Source: Palsa-459 sp963841965
GTDB lineage: Bacteria; Actinomycetota; Acidimicrobiia; Acidimicrobiales; RAAP-2
Assembly (NCBI GenBank): GCA_963841965.1
Contig: CAWJES010000001.1
Location: forward strand, 186,001-250,000
Length of the DNA stretch: 64,000 nt
Direction of reading: 5' to 3'
The notes beneath the pieces are model-generated. The model was not told the DNA's origin. It ran no database searches and was given only the letters and a program-made list of their open reading frames with translations. Below, piece by piece: positions 35,377 to 45,219 of the stretch. How positions within the stretch are numbered: the first letter of the stretch is position 1; every line of letters begins with the position of its first letter. The translations under genes and the position numbers were made by a program.

Positions 35377-36789
35377 ATGAACCTCAACAGGACCATCCGG
35401 GCGGGACTTGGTGCGGCACTCGTGGCCACCACCCTCGCCGGCGTCACGCTCATGACCTCGCAGGCGGGCGCTTCCACCAAGAAGAGCTCCTCGCCCTGCT
35501 CACCGTCGGCCCTCTCGTCGGCGAAGAGCCCGGTCAACATCACCTTCGACGAGGGCATGACCTCGTCGAACGAGACGCTCCTCCAGAAGCTGGTCGCCTC
35601 CTTCAACGCCAGCCAGTCCAAGGTGCACGTCAACGACGTGAACCAGTCCGGCGGCTACCAGGACACCTGGAACGACTACCTCACCGCCCTCCAGCAGGGC
35701 GGGGGCGCGAACGCCTACCTGATGGACCAGTACGTCACCCAGGGCGCCTACGACTCGAAGGGGATCATCCCGGTCTCGGACTGCATCTCGGCGTTCAAGT
35801 ACTCGACCAAGGGCATCCTCCCCAAGGCGATCGCCGAGGAGACCATCGGTGGTTCCATGCAGGCGTTTCCCTACTCGGTCTCCGCGCCGATCCTGATCTA
35901 CAACCAGGTCGCGTTCAAGAAGGCGGGCATCAAGTCCGCGCCCACGACGCTGACCCAGCTGGACACCGACGCCATCGCCCTCAAGAAGGCGGGCTACACC
36001 GACGGCGTCACCCTCAAGCTCGACCCCTGGTACCTGCAGATCTGGCAGGGGATGTCGAACGACTACTTCGTGAACAACCAGAACGGCCGCTCCGGCGGAC
36101 GCGCCACCGCCGCGGCGTTCAACGACTCCCAGGGCCTCGCGGCCCTCACCGAGCTCCAGAACATCGTGAAGAGGGGCGATGCGGTCACGAACCCGTCGAC
36201 GGGCTCGCTCACGACCGCCTACGCGAACCTGTTCTCGATCGCCGCCTACAAGTCGGGCGCCACGATCGACAGCTCTGCGACCCTCGGGCCAATCCTCTCG
36301 CTCCTGCACCAGTACCCGAAGAGCAAGCTGCAGCTCGGGGTCGCTGAGATCCCCGGAATCCTCAACAACACCGGTGGCGGCGTGCAGCCCGGCGGCAATG
36401 CCCTGTACATCCCGAAGTCGGACTCGCCCGCACAGGCCGCCGCGACCTGGGAGTTCTACCAGTACCTCCTGCAGCCCGCGAACTCGGCGACCTGGTCGGT
36501 CGGAACCGGGTACATCCCGCTCTCCCCCGCGGTCGCCTCGCAGTCAAGCGTCGTGAAGTTCTGGAAGACCTACCCCGACCTCAAGGCTGCCTACAACGAG
36601 CTGGAGCGCGGCACGGTCAACAACGCCACCGCCGGCCCGCTCGTGGGCAACTACTACGTCGTGAACAACGACCTGGCGACCTTTGAGAACCAGCTCCTGA
36701 GCGCTCCGTACCCGAACCCGCAGACGGTCCTCACGAACGCCGCGAACTCGGTGACCTCGGACCTGAAGGCGTACAACTCGAGCCTGTAG
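35377..36789 (+). CDS. Extracellular solute-binding protein of the CUT1-type ABC importer
   Basis: 470 residues with an N-terminal signal peptide (MNLNRTIRAGLGAALVATTL, cleaved near QAGA at ~32). The mature part is a family 1 solute-binding protein (UgpB-like): FDEGMTSSNETLLQKLVASF near the start, the AFPYSVSAPILIYNQVAFKK hinge region and AAATWEFYQYLLQP near the C-terminus. No lipobox is seen, so anchoring is unclear. It ends the ABC operon and is followed by a strong hairpin. The ligand is unknown. Confidence 0.92.
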   Translation: MNLNRTIRAGLGAALVATTLAGVTLMTSQAGASTKKSSSPCSPSALSSAKSPVNITFDEGMTSSNETLLQKLVASFNASQSKVHVNDVNQSGGYQDTWNDYLTALQQGGGANAYLMDQYVTQGAYDSKGIIPVSDCISAFKYSTKGILPKAIAEETIGGSMQAFPYSVSAPILIYNQVAFKKAGIKSAPTTLTQLDTDAIALKKAGYTDGVTLKLDPWYLQIWQGMSNDYFVNNQNGRSGGRATAAAFNDSQGLAALTELQNIVKRGDAVTNPSTGSLTTAYANLFSIAAYKSGATIDSSATLGPILSLLHQYPKSKLQLGVAEIPGILNNTGGGVQPGGNALYIPKSDSPAQAAATWEFYQYLLQPANSATWSVGTGYIPLSPAVASQSSVVKFWKTYPDLKAAYNELERGTVNNATAGPLVGNYYVVNNDLATFENQLLSAPYPNPQTVLTNAANSVTSDLKAYNSSL

Positions 36790-36812
36790 CTGCACGCAAG
36801 TGCGGCAGTGCC

Positions 36813-36848
36813 AGAACGCCCCGGCCGCCCTCGGCGCCGGGGCGTTCT
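36813..36848 (+). terminator. Terminator after the ABC transporter operon
   Basis: AGAACGCCCCGGC and GCCGGGGCGTTCT form a 13-bp perfect stem with a 10-base loop, starting 24 bases after the solute-binding protein stop. No T-run follows, as is common in high-GC actinobacteria. Confidence 0.75.
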
Positions 36849-36893
36849 GCTCATGACCGGTGAACAGCGCGTTTTCCGGCGTACGATCCGTGG

Positions 36894-37598
36894 ATGGATC
36901 GTGGCCTGCCGTCGGAGAGGGCGGCCTCCCGCGAGTATCTGACAGCGGCCGTCAGCGCCCGGGGCAACGAGACGATGGTCCGCGCCCTGACCGTGGTGGA
37001 GGAGATCCTGGACGAATCCGGCGAGGCGGGGCTTCGCCTCGGTGACGTCTCGCGCCGGTCAGGTGTCTCGATCGGATCGATCTACCACCACTTCGGAAGC
37101 AGGGAAGGCCTGATCAGGGCCGCGCGGGAGCGCCAGTTCATGCAGAACATGGTGGACGACGGCACGGCCATCGCATCGGTGCTGTCGTCCTCGACAAGCG
37201 CCACCGAGTTGCTCGCCAACATCGAGACCGTGGTGCAGTCGGTCCAGTCCTCCTCGCGGATCAGCAACCGCATGCGCCGGGTCGAGCTGATCGGGAGTGC
37301 GGTCTCGCGCCCGGACCTGCTGCACTCGATCAGCGCCGTCCAGACGGTCGTCATGGATGTGGCGGAGGAGCTCGCGATCGCGTGCCGGGACCGGGGATGG
37401 CTCCGCAAAGGGGTTGAGCCACGAGCCCTCGCGCTCTACGTCCAGGCGACGACCCTCGGTCGCGTCCTCGGTGACCTCGACGAGCGCGGCACCGACGATG
37501 CCTCGTGGGTCGGCCTCCTGATGCTGGCCCTGCGCGGGATGTTCGTCATCGACGAGGAATCTGAATCCACGCCGGCGTCGGCGCAGTCCGAGGGGTGA
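36894..37598 (+). CDS. TetR family transcriptional regulator
   Basis: 234 residues. The N-terminal helix-turn-helix (~30–75) shows GLRLGDVSRRSGVSIGSIYH and HFGSREGLIRAA, typical of TetR proteins; the C-terminal ligand domain is variable. It lies just after the ABC operon terminator and has its own start, so it may control that operon, but this is inference. No clear palindromic operator was seen next to it. Confidence 0.9.
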   Translation: MDRGLPSERAASREYLTAAVSARGNETMVRALTVVEEILDESGEAGLRLGDVSRRSGVSIGSIYHHFGSREGLIRAARERQFMQNMVDDGTAIASVLSSSTSATELLANIETVVQSVQSSSRISNRMRRVELIGSAVSRPDLLHSISAVQTVVMDVAEELAIACRDRGWLRKGVEPRALALYVQATTLGRVLGDLDERGTDDASWVGLLMLALRGMFVIDEESESTPASAQSEG

Positions 37599-37759
37599 TA
37601 GGGCGCCCGTGGCGGTAACCCGCATGTTGAGCTGCCCGGGCACGCCGGATCCGCTCGCTGTCCTGCGCCGGCGTCCTGGTCGTCCCATTTCGAAGTCACA
37701 GCCCGGGACGTATGATCAGGCCCTGCACCCACACGGGAGCGCGCACCGGCAACGCATGC

Positions 37760-39868
37760 ATGCTCCACGAGGATGAGGAGAGCAAGCGTCTCGTGAGCAC
37801 TCTCGAGGGCCACCCCCTCTCCTGGCACCACCTGATCGAGGCCCTCCCTGACGGGACGGCCCTGCTCGATCAGCGCGGCGTCATCCATTACGTGAACGAC
37901 CTGCTGGTGTCCCTCACCGGGTACGAGCGAGAGGAGCTCGTTGGCCAGAACGTCCAGATGCTGGTGCCGCCGCGGCACCACGAAGCCGAGATGATCGCCC
38001 GCCACGAGCACGCCCGCGATCCGAATACGAGGCTCATCTGGAGCGACGGCGACCTCACGGTCCTGCGCCGCGACGGCACTGAACTCTCGGTTGACTTCGC
38101 CCTCTCCCCCCTCACCTTCGACGGCAGCCCATGGGCCGTTGCCTCCATCCGCGACAACACCGCTCAGCGCGCAGTGGAGCTCGCGCGGTTTGAGGCCGAG
38201 GAGCACTTCCGGCTGGCCTTCGAGGACAACATGTCGCCCATGATCTTCACGGACCTCGAGGACCGGGTCATCGCCGCGAACGACGCGTTCTGCGAGATGG
38301 TCGGACGGGACCGGGACGAGCTGCTCGGCCACGACTCGAAACTGTTCACCTACCCAGAGGACGTCGGGATCACCGAGGAAGTACACCGGCGGATCAGGCA
38401 GGGCTCGAGCGGACAGGAGCGCTACGTCAAGCGCTACCTCCACAAGGATGGCCGCGTGATCGTCGCGGAGATCTCCAAGTCGGCGGCACGCAGCGCCGAT
38501 GGCAGGACGCTCTACTTCGTCATCTCCGAGCGTGATATCACCGAGGAGCGCGCACTCGCGGCAGAGCTCACGAACCGAGCGCTCCACGACCCCCTCACCG
38601 GCCTCGCCAATCGAGCCCTCTTCGAAGACAGGCTTTCGCACGCCTACGCCAGGATCCTCCGTCAGGGCGGGATGGGAGCGGTCATGCTCCTCGACCTTGA
38701 CGACTTCAAGGGCGTCAACGACACCATGGGCCACCTCGCGGGCGATCAGCTGCTGGTGGACATCGCGCGGCGATTCGAGCGCGTTGCGCGGTCGACGGAC
38801 ACCCTGTCGCGCTTCGGCGGCGACGAGTTCCTCTACCTGGCGGAGGGACTCGGCTCGGTCGGCGAGGCGAAGGACATCGCCCAGCGGCTCCTCGATTCGC
38901 TCGACGAGCCCTTCGAGATCGACGGGACGTCCATCGAGCAGCGCGCGAGCATTGGCATCGTGGTGTGGGACCAGCAGAGCGCCCGGGGCAGCGACTTCAT
39001 CCGGGACGCCGACGTGGCCATGTACGAGGCAAAGCGGGCTGGCAAGGGCCACCACGTGGTCTTCTCGCCCGGGATGCGCCAGCATGCCGTCGGCCACTAC
39101 GCCCTGATCCAGGAGTTGCGCCACGCACTCGACGCCGGCGAGCTCACAATGCACTACCAGCCGATCGTCGAGCTGGCCTCGTGCGAGGTCGTGGGCTTCG
39201 AGGCGCTCATGCGCTGGCACAACCGCGAGCGCGGGTGGGTGCCGCCGAGCGTCTTCATTCAGCTAGCCGAGCAGAGCGATCTCATCGTCAAGGTCGGAGA
39301 GTTCGCGCTGCACCGTGCCCTCCACGACGCGAGCACCTGGGGACCCACCCGACGCGGCCAGAGGCCCTTCGTCACCGTCAACCTCTCGGCCCGCCAGTTC
39401 CACGACCCCGGGATGCTCGATCTCGTGCAGGGAGCGCTGGTGGACAGCGGATTGCCGCCAGACCGACTGATCATCGAGATCACCGAGAGCGTCACGCTCG
39501 TCCACATCGCCGAGACCCTCCGCGTCATCGGGAACCTGAACCGCCTCGGGATCACCTTCGCCCTCGATGACTTCGGGACCGGCTATTCCTCCCTCTCCTA
39601 CCTCGCGCTTCTGAGGCCGCACTTCGTCAAGATCGACAGGTCCTTCATCAGCCCGACCTTGGGGAGCTCGAGCAATGACCTGCTCCTCGAGGCGATCTTG
39701 TCCCTCGGCAACAAACTCGGCGGCACGATGCTGGCCGAGGGAATCGAGACCCAGGAGCAGTTGGACAACGTGCGCGGCCTCGGCTGCGCCCTCGGTCAGG
39801 GCTTCCACTTCTGGCCGGCGGTGCCCGTGGGCGAGGTGCCTGGCATCCTCGCGACGACGCCTGCTTGA
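37760..39868 (+). CDS. PAS-PAS-GGDEF-EAL cyclic-di-GMP signalling protein
   Basis: 702 residues from the ATG at 37760 (an ATG at 37712 would add 16). Two PAS domains (~25–150 and ~155–285), then GGDEF (~290–445) with an intact FGGDEF active site, then EAL (~455–700) with GFEALMRW, ITES and the DDFGTGYSSLSYL loop, all consistent with working synthase and phosphodiesterase domains. No transmembrane helices, so it is a soluble sensor. It converges with the solute-binding gene at 39.9 kb. It could act with the HD-GYP protein at 4–5.5 kb. Confidence 0.93.
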   Translation: MLHEDEESKRLVSTLEGHPLSWHHLIEALPDGTALLDQRGVIHYVNDLLVSLTGYEREELVGQNVQMLVPPRHHEAEMIARHEHARDPNTRLIWSDGDLTVLRRDGTELSVDFALSPLTFDGSPWAVASIRDNTAQRAVELARFEAEEHFRLAFEDNMSPMIFTDLEDRVIAANDAFCEMVGRDRDELLGHDSKLFTYPEDVGITEEVHRRIRQGSSGQERYVKRYLHKDGRVIVAEISKSAARSADGRTLYFVISERDITEERALAAELTNRALHDPLTGLANRALFEDRLSHAYARILRQGGMGAVMLLDLDDFKGVNDTMGHLAGDQLLVDIARRFERVARSTDTLSRFGGDEFLYLAEGLGSVGEAKDIAQRLLDSLDEPFEIDGTSIEQRASIGIVVWDQQSARGSDFIRDADVAMYEAKRAGKGHHVVFSPGMRQHAVGHYALIQELRHALDAGELTMHYQPIVELASCEVVGFEALMRWHNRERGWVPPSVFIQLAEQSDLIVKVGEFALHRALHDASTWGPTRRGQRPFVTVNLSARQFHDPGMLDLVQGALVDSGLPPDRLIIEITESVTLVHIAETLRVIGNLNRLGITFALDDFGTGYSSLSYLALLRPHFVKIDRSFISPTLGSSSNDLLLEAILSLGNKLGGTMLAEGIETQEQLDNVRGLGCALGQGFHFWPAVPVGEVPGILATTPA

Positions 39869-39917
39869 GTGCGTCGCCGCCCACGCAGGGATCCGAGGTG
39901 CGTCGACTCCTGGTCAG

Positions 39918-41387
39918 TCAGGGCGTGAAGCCTGGGAAACCGTTGATCAGGCGGTCGTTGTAGGCGTCTTCGACCGGTACCCACCGCCCGTCCGAATCGA
40001 ACTGGGCGACGCCGACCTCATCTCCGCACAGGGCGGGGAGCACGTGCTCGAACCCGCACTTGAGCGGGCCAGAGAGTCCGAACTGCGGGCCACGGAACGC
40101 GAGGATCCGCTTGGCCAGCTGGCTCGACGTGGCGTTCACTCCGATCGCGTTGTACAGCCTCGTGATTGTCAGGATGTTCGCGAACGACGGGCCCGCGAAG
40201 CCGGTGTACTGCATCGATGGGTTGTCCTGGTGCACCGCGGCGATAAAGACGCCGAGCTGCCGAGACGCCGCCACCTCCGGGTCGTACATGAAGTAATTGA
40301 CGCCGTAGTCGCCGAAGTACCAGCCCTTGGGGAAGGTCCCACCGAGTGCCTCGATGAGCGGCGTGCCGAAGCAGAGACCAGTCGTCACGACTGTGGGCTT
40401 GATCCCGAGCGTCTTGAGCGCGTTGTAGACCGAGACGCACTGGGCGACCGGCGTCAGCGGCACGAAGACGCTGTCTTGCGCCGCTCCAGATGCCGTCACC
40501 GCCGCCTGCACCTGCGACGCATCCGCCGTGGGGCTCACCGACACGCCATGGACAGTGATTCCCTTCAGGTACTTGTCCGTCTTGAAGAGCTCCTCGAAGG
40601 CGGTCGTTCCGCCGGTGTCATTGGTGTAGACGGCGGCGATGGACTTCGGCGCGAATCCGAGCCCGAACCCGGATCTCGAGGTTCCAATGAACTTGGCGAG
40701 ACCGAGGATCATCCCGGCCGCTGCTGGCATGTAGTCGACGACCGTGCCCTTGCCGGGTGGCGCGAGGTCGGTCGTCGTGAAGCCGTTGCCCTCGACGACT
40801 GGTATGTGCGCAGCCGCAAGGGTGTTGTAGATCGCCGCGTTTCCATCGACGACGGTGCCGGTGATCACGACCTTGACCCGATCCGCGACCATCTGCTCGG
40901 CGCACGACGCCCCGTCACCGGCATTGTTCACCTGGCACGCGTCCAATTGGATCGGATGGCCTTTGATTCCCCCGAGGTACTTATTGACGAGCCAGGCTGC
41001 GAGGACGGCACCTGCTGTGTTCTCCGGGTACGCCACGGTGTCCGCGTCATCGTTCAACCAACCAACGACCACGGGCCTGCCGGCGGCAGCGTGGTTCGCA
41101 GTACCGCCGGTGTAGCCGGCCGCCAGTGCGATGTCGGCCGAGGTCAGATTCCCGCTGGGATAGGCGGGATAGGCCGAGGACCTCGAGTCCAATGCGGCAC
41201 CGCTCAGCGTCCCGAACGAGGAGACGACCAGTCCAACGGCCACGATCGCACCCGTCAAGCGGACAAACCTCGCCCTTTGACTTGTCTTGGGTTTGATGGA
41301 CCCCTCCCGGGTTCTCCGTCGTCGTCGACTCCGGCCGAGCGAGCGAATAGGCAAAAATACCATCCGATGTTTCTGGATTTCAGTCAC
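39918..41387 (-). CDS. Orphan branched-chain amino-acid-type substrate-binding protein (Peripla_BP_6)
   Basis: 489 residues. A long basic N-terminal stretch precedes one hydrophobic helix (~44–62; LTGAIVAVGLVVSSFG) acting as signal or anchor; the real start may be internal, near residue 20–30. The mature part is a LivJ-like type I binding fold (VVVGWLNDDADTVAYPENTA; AAVYTNDTGG; TTGLCFGTPLIEAL). No permease or ATPase genes are adjacent, so it may serve a distant transporter or act as a sensor. Confidence 0.85.
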   Translation of the reverse strand: MTEIQKHRMVFLPIRSLGRSRRRRRTREGSIKPKTSQRARFVRLTGAIVAVGLVVSSFGTLSGAALDSRSSAYPAYPSGNLTSADIALAAGYTGGTANHAAAGRPVVVGWLNDDADTVAYPENTAGAVLAAWLVNKYLGGIKGHPIQLDACQVNNAGDGASCAEQMVADRVKVVITGTVVDGNAAIYNTLAAAHIPVVEGNGFTTTDLAPPGKGTVVDYMPAAAGMILGLAKFIGTSRSGFGLGFAPKSIAAVYTNDTGGTTAFEELFKTDKYLKGITVHGVSVSPTADASQVQAAVTASGAAQDSVFVPLTPVAQCVSVYNALKTLGIKPTVVTTGLCFGTPLIEALGGTFPKGWYFGDYGVNYFMYDPEVAASRQLGVFIAAVHQDNPSMQYTGFAGPSFANILTITRLYNAIGVNATSSQLAKRILAFRGPQFGLSGPLKCGFEHVLPALCGDEVGVAQFDSDGRWVPVEDAYNDRLINGFPGFTP

Positions 41388-41567
41388 CCTTCCCTCAGCA
41401 CGCTACCGGGAGACGGGCCGTTTCGATGCGACTGAGACAGGACGGTTCAGGACCCCTCCAACTTCGCACTGTGAGCCTGAACTCGCTTCACTGCCCGCTC
41501 TCATGCCAGTCACGCCCAACGCGCCTTCGGACCGATGGCCGCCGCTGGCGACCGGGTTGGCACGGCC

Positions 41568-42149
41568 TCAGCGATCCACGACGCCGGACGTCCCAACCCG
41601 ATAGCGCACGAACTGGACACCGCTTCGAAAGTGCCGTTGGTCGAGCAGTTCGAGGCGGGTGCGGACCCCCGCCGGAAACGCCGGCTTCCCGCCGCCGACG
41701 AGTTGCGGCACCACGAACAGATGGCATTCATCGACGAGCCCAGCCTTGAACGCATGGGAAGCCAGACCCGGTCCTCCCACGGAGATGTCGCGAGCCTGTG
41801 AGGCGATCAGGTCCCGGATCGTGTGCGGATCGAATTCCCGTTGCAGCTGCGTTCTCGCACTCGAGACGGCCTCGAGCGTCGTTGAGTACACCACCTTGTC
41901 GGCCGCGTGCCAGAGCCGTTGGAACTCTCGAACGCAGGCCGGCTGATCCGCAGCTGTCTGTGCCGTCTCCCAGAAGAGCATGGTCTCGTACATTCGACGC
42001 CCGAAGAGGTGGGTGCCGACGAGACGCTCCAGCTCGTTGATGAAGGTGAAGACCTCCTCGTCAGGAGCAGCCCATTGGAAATCGCCGCCCTCGTCCTCGA
42101 TGTAGCCGTCGGCCGAAGCGATCGCCGAAAAGATCACTCTTGCCACCAT
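41568..42149 (-). CDS. RibD C-terminal-domain/dihydrofolate reductase-like protein
   Basis: 193 residues from the ATG at 42149. VIFSAIASADGYIEDEGGDF, HLFGRRMYETMLFWE and DISVGGPGLASHAFKAGL mark the DHFR-fold reductases related to the RibD C-terminal domain. The first block corresponds to the NADPH/substrate face. The actual substrate is unknown; these stand-alone proteins are common accessory genes. A second member of the family is encoded at 48.4 kb. Confidence 0.88.
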   Translation of the reverse strand: MVARVIFSAIASADGYIEDEGGDFQWAAPDEEVFTFINELERLVGTHLFGRRMYETMLFWETAQTAADQPACVREFQRLWHAADKVVYSTTLEAVSSARTQLQREFDPHTIRDLIASQARDISVGGPGLASHAFKAGLVDECHLFVVPQLVGGGKPAFPAGVRTRLELLDQRHFRSGVQFVRYRVGTSGVVDR

Positions 42150-42316
42150 GGTCCCCCTCGCACGATCGAGCTGTGCCCAACGTACCGCCGACGCCGTGAC
42201 CGGGCTTCGGCCAGGCGGAATGGATTCTCCTTGCGGGACGCGCACACCTCCCGCAACTGGAGTGCAGCCTCCTCGGAGTGGTTGACGGGACGGATGGTGA
42301 CGACAAGGATCCCGCA

Positions 42317-42922
42317 ATGGCTGGGTCACTCATCATCCTCAATGGAGCCAGCAGCAGCGGCAAGACATCGATCGGCATCGCATTGCAGAGGCTCTGGCCT
42401 CGCCCCCTGCTCGTCACTGGAATAGACGCGGTCATTGCCGGCTGGCCCGAGTCATACATCACCGCGCCGAGCGAGGAGGGGGGCCCGGCTGGCCCGACCA
42501 CTGGGATGCGGATTGTGCCTGGCCGTGGGCCATCGCCTTCGTGGATCCTGGAGCTCGGTCCGGACTTTCACGCTGTGATGGCTCTCGTGCACAGGTCATG
42601 GGAGTCCCTCAGCCGAGGGGGAATCGATCTTGTCATCGATCACGTCATTCTCGATTCCACGTTGCGGTCCCAAGCCGAAGAGACCTTGGCTGACGCCTTC
42701 TGGGTGGGCGTCACGTGCGATGTGGAGGAACTGGTGCGCCGAGAGCTGGAACGGGGCGATCGCTATCTCGGCTTCGCGTCAGGTTCGTCAGCCGTCGTGC
42801 ATCAGGAGATGACCTATGACCTGGTGATCGATTCGACTCATGTGCCTCCCGACGTGCTCGCTCGCGAGATCCTGGATTCCGTCACACGATGGACCGATCG
42901 TCATCGCAAGCCGGGGGCATGA
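42317..42922 (+). CDS. Chloramphenicol phosphotransferase-like kinase
   Basis: 201 residues from the ATG at 42317 (AAGGAT before it). The P-loop NGASSSGKTS is followed by IALQRLWPRPLLVTGID and, later, DLVIDHVILDST, matching the CPT family that includes the Streptomyces venezuelae chloramphenicol 3'-O-phosphotransferase. It may phosphorylate an antibiotic or another small alcohol; resistance is not proven by sequence. It is divergent from the RibD-like gene. Confidence 0.82.
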   Translation: MAGSLIILNGASSSGKTSIGIALQRLWPRPLLVTGIDAVIAGWPESYITAPSEEGGPAGPTTGMRIVPGRGPSPSWILELGPDFHAVMALVHRSWESLSRGGIDLVIDHVILDSTLRSQAEETLADAFWVGVTCDVEELVRRELERGDRYLGFASGSSAVVHQEMTYDLVIDSTHVPPDVLAREILDSVTRWTDRHRKPGA

Positions 42923-43195
42923 ATCCCGGAGTGGCCGAATCAGTCGCAGTCCAAGGCTCGGTCCGCTGCATCGGCACACGCCTGTCGGCACGCACCTCAT
43001 CCCCGACGTCAACACGGACCGCTCCGCCAGGTGCCTCCGCGCTCGGTGGACCCCTGTGTCAACGCATTCCCCCGCACCACGGTGACCCGACGTCGGAGGT
43101 TGGATTCCACATCGGCACGTATCCTGCTCGCTGGGTTCGAGACCGCGGGTCGACGGAGCGGCCGGAAGAGGCCACTCAGGCGAGGAGGAGTCGCA

Positions 43196-43534
43196 ATGAC
43201 GAGATATCTGATCTCTTTCGATGATGGCACCATGGATTTTCCCGAGGAAGATCTGCCCGCAGTGGGTGAGGCGGCACATGGTGTTGTCCGAGCGGCCCAG
43301 GATGCCGGTGTGTGGATCTTCGGCGGTGGGCTCCAGAGCCAGCGGGCGCGCATCGTGGCTGTCGACGGGACGATCACCGAGGGCCCGTTCCCTGAGTCCA
43401 AGGCCGTCATCGGAGGATTCGCGATTGTTGATGTGCCATCGCCTGAGGTCGCACTGGAGTGGGCAACGAGATTCGCGGTGGCCTGCAGATGCACCCAGGA
43501 GGTCCGGGAGATCATGTTCGATCCACATGTCTGA
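43196..43534 (+). CDS. YCII-related (DGPF) domain protein
   Basis: 112 residues with a GAGGAGG ribosome site 7 bases before the ATG. MTRYLISFDDGTMDFPEEDL and DGTITEGPFPESKAVIGGF are the conserved ends of the YCII/DGPF dimeric ferredoxin-like fold. Function is unknown; members often sit with sigma-70-family regulators, which are not seen here. A single gene with ~270 bases before it in which nothing else is recognised. Confidence 0.85.
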   Translation: MTRYLISFDDGTMDFPEEDLPAVGEAAHGVVRAAQDAGVWIFGGGLQSQRARIVAVDGTITEGPFPESKAVIGGFAIVDVPSPEVALEWATRFAVACRCTQEVREIMFDPHV

Positions 43535-43693
43535 GCGAAGCCCGAAGACGCACTCCGCTGCGGACATGGCACGGCCGCACTTCGCTGCCACCGTGAAGGC
43601 TCCGCGATCGCAGCGTCACGCAGTGCGGTTCGCGCAACTGAGCGCTGCGGTTCGTTGCGCGGGAGCCCGAGCGGACGCCGCCGGGTTGCGCAG

Positions 43694-44236
43694 CTAGAGG
43701 TCCCTGACGACGGTCGCAGGCACTCCCGCCACGAGTGTCGAAGGTGGAACCTCACGAGTCACCACGGCGCCAGCGGCGACCACGGAATCGGCACCGATCG
43801 TCACGCCGGGCAGGACCGTGGCGGCCGTTCCAATCCAGACGTTGGACTCAATCCTGATCGGTGCCACCGTGATGCACGCCCGCCGCTTGTCTGGTTCCAG
43901 GGGATGTCCGGAAGTCACGAGGTTCACCTTGTTGGCGATCAGGACCTCGTCAGCGATGTCGATGGTTCCGTGGCCAGTGAACATGCACTGGTATCCGATG
44001 AAGACAGACCGACCTACTGTGATGTTCAGTCCGTAATCGGCATAGAAGGGTGGGATGAGATGGAACGAGTCCCCCACAGGCTTTCCGATCAACTCCTCAA
44101 AGACCTCCCGAATCTCCTCGGTCTCGTCCATGAAGAGCTCGCTCAACCTCGACGATAGGCGGGTCGCCACCTTGATCCGCTCCAGAATGGTGCGGAACTC
44201 AGGCGACCTCGATCCGATCCACTGACTCTCGTCCAT
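43694..44236 (-). CDS. Hexapeptide-repeat acyltransferase, maltose/galactoside O-acetyltransferase (Maa/NodL/LacA) type
   Basis: 180 residues from the ATG at 44236. The N-terminal Mac-like helix region (~10–60) precedes left-handed beta-helix repeats including NITVGRSVFIGYQC, VTSGHPLEPDKR (catalytic His) and IGTAATVLPGVTIGADSVVA. These transfer an acetyl group from acetyl-CoA to a sugar hydroxyl. The substrate cannot be inferred. Confidence 0.88.
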   Translation of the reverse strand: MDESQWIGSRSPEFRTILERIKVATRLSSRLSELFMDETEEIREVFEELIGKPVGDSFHLIPPFYADYGLNITVGRSVFIGYQCMFTGHGTIDIADEVLIANKVNLVTSGHPLEPDKRRACITVAPIRIESNVWIGTAATVLPGVTIGADSVVAAGAVVTREVPPSTLVAGVPATVVRDL

Positions 44237-44411
44237 TCGGACCTCCGTTCTCAGCGGCGTTGGTCGGCTGGGGCGACCACGGGGAGCACATCGTCGTGAC
44301 GCTCGCTCGTCGGAACCCGGCATACGTGCAACCACAAGGCAACGGCGCGCGGTGTGCTCCCTCGCCCGAACGGCGAACGGTAGTCAAGAGCGGGCCGGAC
44401 ACCTGCTGCGC

Positions 44412-44948
44412 TCACGTTCCCGAGGACTCCGCCTCATCCGCGCGGGCAAAGCTGTGGCGAGTATGGCTGAACCCGCCCTTCGCGAAGGCGAAGACCTTGT
44501 CTGGTCGCACGGTGAAGACCAGAACGCTCTCACGCCCATCAGGTGCGAAGCCCTCTGGTCCCGGCACATACTCCCAGCGGCCATCCCACTTGCCCCTCCA
44601 GGCCTCGGCGAGTCGATCGAGAGTCCCGTGGTCCGTAACTCTGATCGCCATGCCTTCGACAACCACATCCATCCCATCGGTCCATCGGTTGCAGCCTGTC
44701 ATGAGGACGACCTTCTGGTTGCTTCGAAGGTTGCACGCCTTCTGCTCGGACTCACCGGTGCAGAAGTGCAGCGCGTCGTCGAGCCAGACGGCGACCAAGG
44801 GAGTCATGTGTGGTCGCCCATCGGCGCGCACGGTCGCTATCCAGAAGAGCTCCGCGGCCTCCAATGCTGCCCGGGCGTCCTCCCATTGTGTGGCTGAGGC
44901 ACCGGGCTCACTGCAGTCGGCGTTCAAGGTCGTGATCGGTTCCCGCAT
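44412..44948 (-). CDS. Pyridoxamine 5'-phosphate oxidase-fold flavoprotein
   Basis: 178 residues from the ATG at 44948 (an upstream ATG at 44969 is possible). LFWIATVRADGRPHMTPLVAVW and CTGESEQKACNLRSNQKVVL are typical of the FMN/F420-binding split-barrel family. It may bind FMN or F420; the reaction is unknown. Actinobacterial members are often F420-linked. The next gene lies ~270 bases upstream with nothing recognised between. Confidence 0.83.
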   Translation of the reverse strand: MREPITTLNADCSEPGASATQWEDARAALEAAELFWIATVRADGRPHMTPLVAVWLDDALHFCTGESEQKACNLRSNQKVVLMTGCNRWTDGMDVVVEGMAIRVTDHGTLDRLAEAWRGKWDGRWEYVPGPEGFAPDGRESVLVFTVRPDKVFAFAKGGFSHTRHSFARADEAESSGT

Positions 44949-45219
44949 CGCGCAATCCTTGAGCCTCATTCACCTTCTGGTCAAGCCATCTCCACCGCGG
45001 GCTCCACCCACAACTGTGTCGCGGCAACGAGTGCGGACACGCTCGGGAATTGTGGAACCATCCCGGGGATCCATCCCGCTCGGTGTCGGTGTCCCGGCCG
45101 ACGCGTGCTGCGGAGGCCGCTCGAGCACCCAGGCCGAACCCGGTTCTCCGGTTCCGAGCGACCACTGCGAGGGGCGTGCCTTCTGGTGACGGCGTCGCGC
45201 CGCAGACTCCGACGCTGAT

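Noticed and set aside
43540..43690. GC-rich dyads as an additional repeat copy
   Set aside because: Short palindromic words occur, but they do not align with the repeat core.
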